Of a stretch of 18,612 bases of DNA, positions 1 through 5,850 are shown one piece after another. Where the stretch lies: the NCBI GenBank assembly GCA_902766085.1, contig CACXCH010000006.1, forward strand, positions 1-18,612, in the 5' to 3' direction. The stretch is from an uncultured Eubacteriales bacterium. Its GTDB lineage: Bacteria > Bacillota > Clostridia > TANB77 > CAG-508. Made by a program: the position numbers and the translations under genes. Numbering within the stretch: the stretch's first letter is position 1; every line of letters starts with the position of its first letter. The notes under the pieces are model-generated. The model was not told the DNA's origin, made no database searches, and saw only the letters and a list, made by a program, of their open reading frames with translations.

Positions 1-318
1 AGTAGTGGATGGTTGCTTTGGCCACTTTAAATCAAGCAAATTAAATATAAAAGCTGATAACGATAGAGAATTAGCTTACGCTGCCTAAGTTGCAAGCGTC
101 GTTTTAATGTAAAAGCCTACTGTTTATATTAAGGCGTTTAAACTAAAGTAGGAAACGAAGTTATCTACTCCATTTAGATAATGGGTAATTTAATTGGATA
201 TAATCAAATGAGGTTGTTAACTTAACTTATTGATTGAAGACTAATAAGTTAACTGCACTCGGAGAAGTCAATATGGAAAAATTATTGGACGTGGGTTCAA
301 CTCCCACCGCCTCCACCA
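1..318 (+). ncRNA. ssrA: tmRNA (ssrA), 3' portion, 5' end outside window
   Basis: Transfer-messenger RNA rescues ribosomes stalled on mRNAs without a stop codon and adds a degradation tag to the nascent chain. The 3' end is the classic tRNA-like half: a T stem GTGGG (291-295) and CCCAC (303-307) around the loop TTCAACT, then the acceptor strand ending in an encoded CCA at 316-318. A short tag frame ending in AYAA and a TAA stop lies at 53-88, the expected arrangement upstream of the downstream pseudoknots. The 5' acceptor strand, which normally begins with a G-rich stretch, lies before base 1, so the gene is cut by the window edge. Bases 89-270 should hold the pseudoknot region; I did not fold it in detail. 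Identification is secure; the exact total length is not. Confidence 0.93.
53..88 (+). other. tmRNA tag-peptide reading frame
   Basis: This frame encodes ADNDRELAYAA followed by TAA at 86-88. The hydrophobic Ala-rich end (LAYAA) is typical of bacterial SsrA tags recognised by ClpXP-type proteases. The resume codon is inferred to be the GCT at 53-55, because most tags begin with alanine and 10-11 encoded residues is the usual length. The frame stays open upstream, so the resume position is inference rather than something the sequence proves. Confidence 0.75.
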
Positions 319-397
319 AAGAACATATCCGTTTGGAAAAATACAAGAAAATATGAGCTTTTAATATTTACAACAATTTTACTAATAATTATATAAA

Positions 398-436
398 ATT
401 TGATGGTGTGGATTATTTCCACCAATTTTTATTTTT
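398..436 (+). terminator. possible ssrA terminator (weak hairpin plus T-rich tract)
   Basis: An imperfect hairpin GTGG-ATTATTT-CCAC (408-422) is followed by a T-rich stretch (426-436). The stem is only four perfect pairs with bulged extensions, so this is a weak candidate. It is the only T-tract-backed hairpin between the tmRNA end and recG. Confidence 0.3.
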
Positions 437-469
437 GCAAATACCAGTTTAGGTATTAATATTTTGCAA
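435..469 (+). other. hairpin with TTGCAA arms upstream of recG
   Basis: TTGCAA occurs at 435-440 and again at 464-469. Because it is self-complementary, the two copies can pair. Inside them ATACC (441-445) pairs with GGTAT (452-456) around the loop AGTTTA. The structure lies about 75 bases before the recG start. It may be part of the ssrA termination region or a leader structure; nothing further can be read from it. Confidence 0.3.
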
Positions 470-545
470 GTTAAACATGAAAAAATGAAACAAGCTAAAA
501 GGCATCTATTGATATATTATTAATAAGTAATGTTAAGAGGAGAAT

Positions 546-2606
546 ATGACAAATTTAAAGAATAATGTTAAATATGTAAAAGGGGTTGGAGAAGCTAGAG
601 CAAAAACACTAAATAAACTAGGAATATATGATTTAGAAGATTTGATTACATATTATCCACGCTCTTATGAAGATAGAAGTCAAATAAAAAAAATAAAAGA
701 TATTACTGATGGCGAAAAGGTTTCAATAGAAGTTAGAGCAATAATGCCTGTTAATGTTCGAATGATGGGAAGATATAAAAGTATTGAAAAAACAATATTT
801 ACTGATGAAACAGGAAACATTACGGTTACGTGGTTTAACCAACCATATATTTCAAAGCAAATAAAAAGAGGAGAAAAATATAGATTATTTGGAAAAGTTT
901 CAGTAAAGGGTTCATTCATAGAAATGAACTCTCCTGTATTTGATCCAATTGATAAAAATAGCAACACTGGAAAAATAATTCCAGTGTATCCTTTAATTTC
1001 AGAAATAAAACCAAACACGATGAGAAAAATTATTTCAAATGGTCTTGAATTAACTGATAAGCTTGAAGAAATAGAGCCTGATTATATTGTTAAAAAATAT
1101 AATTTAATGGACTACGACACTGCTATCAGACAAATACATTTTCCAAGCAGTTTTGAAAACTTTAAAAAAGCTAGAAAAAGGCTTGTTTTTGATGAGCTTA
1201 TGGGAATGCAACTTGGACTATTAAAACTAAAAGGAGAAAACGATGACGAAGTAAAGGGAATCAAATATTCAAAAGATGTAAACATGTCTGATGCTATAAA
1301 TGATTTGCCTTTTAAATTAACAAATGCACAGAAAAAGGTTTTAGAAGAAATAAACTCTGACATGGAAAATACAAAACCAATGAATAGGCTATTACAAGGT
1401 GACGTTGGATCTGGAAAAACAATTGTTGCAATAATTGCTGCATATAAAGCAGTAAAAAGTGGTTATCAAGCTGTAATACTCGCTCCAACAATGATTTTAG
1501 CAAAACAGCATTTAGAAAACTGCAATGAAATTTTATCAAAATATGGAATTAAATGTGATATTTTAGTTGGAGGGATGACTGCAAAAACAAAAAGAGAAGC
1601 TTTATCTAAAATCGAAAGCGGGGAAACAGATGTTGTAATAGGAACTCACGCATTACTAGAAGAAAACGTAGTGTTTAATAAACTTGGACTTGTTGTAACA
1701 GATGAACAACATAGATTTGGAGTAAAACAAAGAAGCAAAATAATTGCAAAAGGTGACAATCCTGATGTTCTTGTAATGTCGGCAACTCCAATTCCAAGAA
1801 CACTTGCACTTATATTATATGGAGATTTGGACATATCGATAATCGACGAGTTACCACCTAATAGAAAGAAAATAGAAACAATAGCTGTTTCTAAAAAAGC
1901 TGAAAGTAGAATTAATAGTTTCGTAAAACAACAGGTAAATCAGGGAAGACAAGTATATATAGTATGTCCACTAGTTGACAAAACAGAAAACCTTGAAGAT
2001 GAAAAATTATCATCAGCAACCGAAAAATATGAACAATACAAAAAAGATGAATTTAAAGAATACAGACTTGGCTTACTTCACGGAAAAATGAAACCTAAGG
2101 AAAAAGAAAAAGTTATGGAGGATTTCAAAGATGGCAAAATTGACATACTAATCTCAACAACAGTAATAGAGGTTGGAGTAGATGTACCTAATGCAAGCAT
2201 AATGATAATAGAAAATGCTGAAAGATTTGGACTAGCGCAACTTCATCAACTCAGAGGAAGAGTCGGTAGAGGAGAATACGCATCATATTGTATTTTGAAA
2301 TATGGAAGCAATGGAAAAAAAACAAAAGAAAGAATGGAATTAATGGTGAAAACTGACAACGGAATGGAAGTAGCCGAAAAAGATTTAGAGCTTCGCGGGT
2401 CAGGAGACTTCTTTGGAACAATGCAACACGGACTTCCAGAATTTAAAATAGCAAACTTATTTACAGATGTTGAAGAATTAAAAGAAGTACAAGCCTTAGC
2501 AATAGAAATAATAAATGAAGACCCTAAATTAACTCAAGAAAAAAACAAAAAATTAAATAAGCTTGTTATGCAAAGATTTACATCAAAACAAGCAATTACA
2601 ATATAG
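546..2606 (+). CDS. recG: ATP-dependent DNA helicase RecG
   Basis: RecG is a monomeric superfamily 2 DNA translocase that remodels stalled replication forks and branched DNA in the cytoplasm. The 686-residue length is normal. Visible features in order: an N-terminal segment with KGVGEARAKTLNKLGI followed by YYPRSYEDRS; the OB-fold wedge domain around residues 55-140 (TWFNQPYISKQIKRGEKYRLFGKV region); Walker A GDVGSGKT at 285-292; the DEQH box at 386-389; motif III SATP at 412-415; then the C-terminal helicase half with LHGKMK, TTVIEVGVDVPNA and QLRGRVGRG; and the RecG-typical end DLELRGSGDFFGTMQHGLP. All catalytic motifs are intact. An RBS (AGAGGAGA, 536-543) precedes the ATG. It appears to be a single-gene unit between ssrA and pyk; no clear sigma-A promoter was found directly upstream. 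Confidence 0.98.
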   Translation: MTNLKNNVKYVKGVGEARAKTLNKLGIYDLEDLITYYPRSYEDRSQIKKIKDITDGEKVSIEVRAIMPVNVRMMGRYKSIEKTIFTDETGNITVTWFNQPYISKQIKRGEKYRLFGKVSVKGSFIEMNSPVFDPIDKNSNTGKIIPVYPLISEIKPNTMRKIISNGLELTDKLEEIEPDYIVKKYNLMDYDTAIRQIHFPSSFENFKKARKRLVFDELMGMQLGLLKLKGENDDEVKGIKYSKDVNMSDAINDLPFKLTNAQKKVLEEINSDMENTKPMNRLLQGDVGSGKTIVAIIAAYKAVKSGYQAVILAPTMILAKQHLENCNEILSKYGIKCDILVGGMTAKTKREALSKIESGETDVVIGTHALLEENVVFNKLGLVVTDEQHRFGVKQRSKIIAKGDNPDVLVMSATPIPRTLALILYGDLDISIIDELPPNRKKIETIAVSKKAESRINSFVKQQVNQGRQVYIVCPLVDKTENLEDEKLSSATEKYEQYKKDEFKEYRLGLLHGKMKPKEKEKVMEDFKDGKIDILISTTVIEVGVDVPNASIMIIENAERFGLAQLHQLRGRVGRGEYASYCILKYGSNGKKTKERMELMVKTDNGMEVAEKDLELRGSGDFFGTMQHGLPEFKIANLFTDVEELKEVQALAIEIINEDPKLTQEKNKKLNKLVMQRFTSKQAITI

Positions 2607-2648
2607 CTAAAATTTAATTTGTTATTATTAAGTAATTTTGCAAAAGCC

Positions 2649-2678
2649 TTGAATTTTTATGCAATATAGTGATATAAT
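2649..2678 (+). promoter_or_regulatory. sigma-A-type promoter of pyk
   Basis: A TTGAAT -35 element (2649-2654) and a perfect TATAAT -10 element (2673-2678) are separated by 18 bp. They lie about 30 bp before the pyk start, which has a strong RBS (AAAGGGAGG). Spacing and match are good, so pyk is likely transcribed independently of recG. Confidence 0.7.
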
Positions 2679-2707
2679 AACTAGGTCGTAAAGGGAGGAA
2701 TAATAAA

Positions 2708-4147
2708 ATGAAAAATTTAAGAAAAACAAAAATCATTGGAACTATTGGACCTGCAAGTGAATCAGAAGAAATGTTAACAAAATTGATGAATGCAGGATTA
2801 AATGTTTGCAGAATTAACTTTTCACATGGTGGATATGAGGAAAATGCTGTTAAAATTGAAACTATAAAGAAATGCAGAGATAAACTACATCTACCAATTG
2901 CAATGTGCCTTGATACAAAGGGACCTGAAATTAGAACTGGAGTTCTTGAATCAGGAGATGAAAAAGTTACAGTAAATGAGGGACAAGATTTTGTATTTGT
3001 TAATGAAGATATAATTGGAAATAATACAAAAACAACAATAAGCTTTAAAGAGCTATACAAAGATGTTAAACCTGGAACTAGAATTTTAGTTGATGATGGT
3101 GCAATTGAATTTGAAGTAAAAGAAGTAAAGGACAAGGATATTTACTGTGTTGCTAAAAATACAGGTAGATTAGGTTCTAGAAAAACAATGAACATTGTTG
3201 GAGTTACAGTTAATTTACCAGCTTTAGCACAAAAAGATATTGATGATATTACAAAAGGAATTAAAGCTGGATTTGATTATATTTTTGCTTCATTTGTAAG
3301 AAGAGCTGACGATGTTAAACAAATTAGAAAATTATTAGATGACAATGGTGGAGAAAAGATAGGAATTATTTCTAAAATTGAAAGCCAAGAAGGAATTGAC
3401 AATTTTGAAGAAATACTTGAATTATCTGATGGTATAATGGTTGCAAGAGGTGATATGGGAGTTGAAATTCCACTTGAGCAAGTTCCTATTGTACAAAAAA
3501 TGATAATCAAGAGATGCAATGAAGTTGGAAAGCCAGTAATTACAGCAACACAAATGCTTGAATCAATGCAATCTAATCCACGTCCAACAAGAGCAGAGGT
3601 ATCAGATGTTGCAAATGCAGTATATGATCAAACAGGATGCATTATGCTTTCAGGAGAATGCGCAGCTGGTAAATATCCAGTAGAATGTGTAGAAGATATG
3701 GTTAAAATTTCAAATGCAGTTGAAGGTGATTTAAACTATTGGAAGAGATTTTCAGCAAAGCCTTATAGTGCACATAAAGATAGCTTAAAAGCAAATGTTG
3801 CTTATATTTCTTGCATAACAGCAAGAGATAGCCATGCAGATGGAATAGTGGCTTATACACATACTGGAGAAACAGCTTATCAAGTATCAAGCTTTAGACC
3901 TGCTTGCCCAATATTAGCTATTACAGATGATGTAAAAACATACCACAAGTTATCACTTGTTCAAAATGTTACACCATTATTTATTGATGGCAAAGACTCA
4001 ATAAATGATACAATAGCTGCAGGAATAACAACATTTGAAAAAGAAGGAATCCTTGAAAAAGGAGATAAAGTTGTAATATGTGGAGGATCAAAGATTCTTC
4101 CAATTCAAAAAGAAAGTCAAGTAATTGGCGGATTAATGAGAATATAG
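2708..4147 (+). CDS. pyk: pyruvate kinase (short form, no C-terminal PEP-utiliser domain)
   Basis: This enzyme converts phosphoenolpyruvate and ADP to pyruvate and ATP, the last step of glycolysis, in the cytoplasm. The protein has 479 residues. It is the short form, without the extra C-terminal domain seen in Bacillus enzymes of about 585 residues. Visible motifs: RKTKIIGTIGPAS at the N-terminus, RINFSHG, DTKGPEIRTG, KIESQEG with catalytic Lys223 and metal ligand Glu225, and VARGDMGVEIP with metal ligand Asp249. These are followed by ITATQMLESM and the C-terminal allosteric domain ending at GGLMRI. Glu74 in KGPEIRTG corresponds to the rabbit-enzyme Glu117, which is established as the marker of K+-dependent pyruvate kinases. 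One usually conserved stretch reads YDQTGCIMLSGECAAG rather than the common DGTD...SGETA. It has its own promoter and a strong terminator, so it is monocistronic. Confidence 0.98.
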   Translation: MKNLRKTKIIGTIGPASESEEMLTKLMNAGLNVCRINFSHGGYEENAVKIETIKKCRDKLHLPIAMCLDTKGPEIRTGVLESGDEKVTVNEGQDFVFVNEDIIGNNTKTTISFKELYKDVKPGTRILVDDGAIEFEVKEVKDKDIYCVAKNTGRLGSRKTMNIVGVTVNLPALAQKDIDDITKGIKAGFDYIFASFVRRADDVKQIRKLLDDNGGEKIGIISKIESQEGIDNFEEILELSDGIMVARGDMGVEIPLEQVPIVQKMIIKRCNEVGKPVITATQMLESMQSNPRPTRAEVSDVANAVYDQTGCIMLSGECAAGKYPVECVEDMVKISNAVEGDLNYWKRFSAKPYSAHKDSLKANVAYISCITARDSHADGIVAYTHTGETAYQVSSFRPACPILAITDDVKTYHKLSLVQNVTPLFIDGKDSINDTIAAGITTFEKEGILEKGDKVVICGGSKILPIQKESQVIGGLMRI

Positions 4148-4164
4148 TTTTTTATTCATTAAAC

Positions 4165-4195
4165 AAGAAGTAGATTTTTCTACTTCTTATTTTTT
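4165..4195 (+). terminator. intrinsic terminator of pyk
   Basis: A perfect 10-bp stem, AAGAAGTAGA (4165-4174) with TCTACTTCTT (4179-4188), encloses a TTTT loop and is followed by a run of T (4190-4195). It starts 18 bases after the pyk stop codon. Confidence 0.9.
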
Positions 4196-4198
4196 GTG

Positions 4199-4228
4199 TA
4201 TAGTAACAATTATTTTGGAAAATACATA
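4199..4228 (+). promoter_or_regulatory. possible sporulation (sigma-E-like) promoter of cotJABC
   Basis: A TATAGT element (4199-4204) lies 16 bp upstream of AATACATA (4221-4228). The latter resembles the sigma-E -10 consensus CATACA-T at its ATACA core. cotJ operons are known to be sigma-E dependent in Bacillus. The match is partial, so this is an expectation from the family supported by a weak motif. Confidence 0.35.
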
Positions 4229-4259
4229 AATTATAATATAAAACTAAAAGGAGGGGACT

Positions 4260-4580
4260 ATGAATAGCAGAAATAGAAAATGCGGTTGCAATATGTGTTC
4301 TAATCAATCAAATTCTAATAACAACAATTCAAACAATAGCAATGATGAGAAATGCTCTTGTGGATTCAAAGACCAAAATGTTTTTCCAATAAATTATATG
4401 TATGGTCAAAGCTATGTTCCAATTCAATATATTGACCAAACATTTAAACCAAATGTAGGACTTCAAATGGGAACAATTTTTCCAGAGCTCGTTGATCCAT
4501 ATTCACCTGGGCAAAGTATGAATGAAAATGCATACTTAAGGAGAGCAACCCAAAGCGAAGGACAATGCCCTAATTCTTAA
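4260..4580 (+). CDS. cotJA: spore coat-associated protein CotJA
   Basis: CotJA is a small protein encoded with CotJB and CotJC and incorporated into the inner spore coat. The C-terminal part, residues about 48-95, carries the family signature: YVPIQYIDQTFKPNVGL, MGTIFPEL, and PYSPGQS. The first 40 residues are an added low-complexity stretch rich in Asn and Ser, flanked by cysteine clusters (CGCNMC at 8-13, CSC at about 33-35). This makes the protein (106 aa) longer than the usual form of roughly 80. The start is well supported by AAAGGAGGGG at 4247-4256. It is the first gene of cotJABC, 75 bp before cotJB. The cysteines could allow disulfide cross-linking or metal binding in the coat, but that is inference. 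Confidence 0.9.
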   Translation: MNSRNRKCGCNMCSNQSNSNNNNSNNSNDEKCSCGFKDQNVFPINYMYGQSYVPIQYIDQTFKPNVGLQMGTIFPELVDPYSPGQSMNENAYLRRATQSEGQCPNS

Positions 4581-4655
4581 AATTTAGGAGAAATAAAAAT
4601 CTTATAGAAAAATAAATATTAGGAATCACTTATCTAAAATATAATAGGAGGTTTT

Positions 4656-4940
4656 ATGTATTACAATTGTGTAACATCAAGAGATAATAGCAATATGAAT
4701 AAAGCAGAACTTATGAATCAGCTTCAAAGTTATGCATTCGCTATTAATGATTTAATACTATATTTAGACACACATCCAAATGATGAAACAGCTTTAGAGC
4801 TTCATAATAACTACGCAAATGAATATAGAAAAATGTATGAAGAATATGAAAGAAGATTTGGGCCACTTTCAATTTACTGTCCATGCAATAGTTTTAGATG
4901 GATTGCATCACCTTGGCCTTGGGAAGGGGGAAATGCATAA
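4656..4940 (+). CDS. cotJB: spore coat protein CotJB
   Basis: CotJB is the small middle protein of the cotJ operon and is required with its neighbours for coat incorporation. The 94-residue product carries the family pattern: MNKAELMNQLQSYAFAINDL with YLDTHPND near the N-terminus, then a YxxMYEEYERRFGPL helix. It ends with an aromatic, Pro-rich tail (FRWIASPWPWEGG) that is highly characteristic of CotJB. AGGAGG (4646-4651) precedes the ATG at a short spacing of 4 bases. An internal Met at 4695 would give the more usual length but has no RBS, so the longer start was kept. The stop codon overlaps the cotJC start by one base (TAATG), implying translational coupling. Confidence 0.92.
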   Translation: MYYNCVTSRDNSNMNKAELMNQLQSYAFAINDLILYLDTHPNDETALELHNNYANEYRKMYEEYERRFGPLSIYCPCNSFRWIASPWPWEGGNA

Positions 4941-5575
4941 TGTGGAATTATAGCAAAATGCTTCAATATCCAATTAATATAAAAGAGAAAAATCCAAAAC
5001 TTGCAAGATGGATTATCAGCCAATATGGAGGGCCTGATGGAGAAATTAATGCATCTTTAAACTATTTATCACAAAGGTTTGCAATGCCAGACCAAAGAAG
5101 CAAAGCTGTACTAAATGACATTGGAACAGAAGAATTATCACATTTAGAAATGGTTGGAACGATAGTTCATCAACTAACAAGAGATGCCACAATGGAAGAA
5201 ATAAATAATGCTGGATTGCAGGCATATTATACAGACCACGGTATAGATGTTTACCCACAATCGGCAGGAGGCTTACCACAAACTTCAATATCAGTATCTG
5301 CAAAAGGAGATCCAATTGCAAATTTGCAAAATGATATGGCTGCTGAACAAAAGGCAAGAGCTACGTATGAAAAGCTTATTGATCTTTCAAAAGATGATAA
5401 AGAAGTAATGGATGTGCTTAGATATTTAAGAGCAAGAGAAGTAGTACATTTCCAAAGATTCGGAGAGGCTTTAAGAAATGTTCAAGATTTACTAATGGAA
5501 AAAAGGTGCTATAGCATGAGCAACACGTCAAGCACAAATAATTCAAATTTAATGCAACAAACTTCAAACAATTAA
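4940..5575 (+). CDS. cotJC: spore coat protein CotJC, manganese-catalase family
   Basis: CotJC is a ferritin-like dimanganese catalase homologue in the spore coat, thought to remove hydrogen peroxide. The protein has 211 residues. Putative metal ligands line up with the Mn-catalase pattern: Glu35 (DGEINASLNYL), Glu65 and His68 (EELSH), Glu136 (AAEQKARATYEKL), and Glu167 with His170 (REVVHF). All are present, so it should be catalytically competent. The start at 4940 was chosen because ATGTGGAATTAT gives the family N-terminus MWNYSKMLQYP, has GAAGGGGG 9 bases upstream, and overlaps the cotJB stop. An earlier in-frame ATG at 4898 lies deep inside cotJB. The last 20 residues are Ser/Asn/Thr/Gln-rich and look like an added tail. 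Confidence 0.95.
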   Translation: MWNYSKMLQYPINIKEKNPKLARWIISQYGGPDGEINASLNYLSQRFAMPDQRSKAVLNDIGTEELSHLEMVGTIVHQLTRDATMEEINNAGLQAYYTDHGIDVYPQSAGGLPQTSISVSAKGDPIANLQNDMAAEQKARATYEKLIDLSKDDKEVMDVLRYLRAREVVHFQRFGEALRNVQDLLMEKRCYSMSNTSSTNNSNLMQQTSNN

Positions 5576-5583
5576 TTTTGTTG

Positions 5584-5781
5584 TAACTAGGCATTTTTAG
5601 TTATAGTTTAAGTAGCTAACATTTACAAGGCTTTAAATTCAAAAATAAACGGAAACTTTTTTCGAAAAATACTCTTGAATATTCGTTCAAAGCAGCGTAT
5701 TTTTCTCAAAAAGTATTGTTTATTTTTTTATCTATAAATTAAAATGTTTTTATTAAACCATAACCTAAAAATGCCTAGTTA
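5584..5781. repeat. long structured palindromic repeat, copy 1
   Basis: About 198 bp that can fold into one long, nearly continuous hairpin. The outer arm 5584-5600 (TAACTAGGCATTTTTAG) is a perfect 17-bp match to the reverse complement of 5765-5781. Pairing continues with 5601-5611 to 5753-5763 with one mismatch (5605/5759) and one bulged base (5764). Inner stems: 5641-5650 with 5718-5727, 5655-5661 with 5708-5714, 5664-5672 with 5697-5705. The tip hairpin is TTGAAT/GTTCAA (5675-5680, 5685-5690). The core 5631-5744 matches 11271-11384 at about 106 of 114 positions, ungapped. It sits after cotJC and before the copA promoter, and may also act as a terminator. Its nature (MITE-like DNA element or structured RNA) is unknown. 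Confidence 0.88.
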
Positions 5782-5803
5782 TATTTCTGTTTTATAAATT
5801 GGG

Positions 5804-5832
5804 TTGAAAAAATTTATATGAAATGATAAAAT
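5804..5832 (+). promoter_or_regulatory. sigma-A-type promoter of the copA operon
   Basis: TTGAAA (5804-5809) and TAAAAT (5827-5832) are separated by exactly 17 bp. They lie just outside the structured repeat and about 18 bp before the copA start. No CsoR-like GC-rich palindrome is visible. A small palindrome ACCTGAGGT (5836-5844) overlaps the RBS. Confidence 0.65.
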
Positions 5833-5850
5833 ATGACCTGAGGTGAAAAG

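Noticed and set aside
403..459. Small open frame of 18 codons between ssrA and recG
   Set aside because: It has no RBS, no recognisable product and overlaps hairpin structures.
2614..3135. 173-codon minus-strand frame opposite pyk
   Set aside because: It lies against a strongly conserved pyruvate kinase gene, is rich in Ser/Phe/Ile as expected of antisense AT-rich DNA, and has no family features.
4898..4939. Upstream in-frame ATG for cotJC
   Set aside because: It lies inside cotJB, adds residues not seen in the family and has no RBS. The ATG at 4940 gives the canonical N-terminus and a good RBS.
5584..5781. Standard insertion sequence or MITE with fixed terminal inverted repeats
   Set aside because: The terminal arms differ in sequence between the two copies and no target-site duplication is evident. 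A conventional TIR element is therefore not a good fit, although a decayed MITE remains possible.
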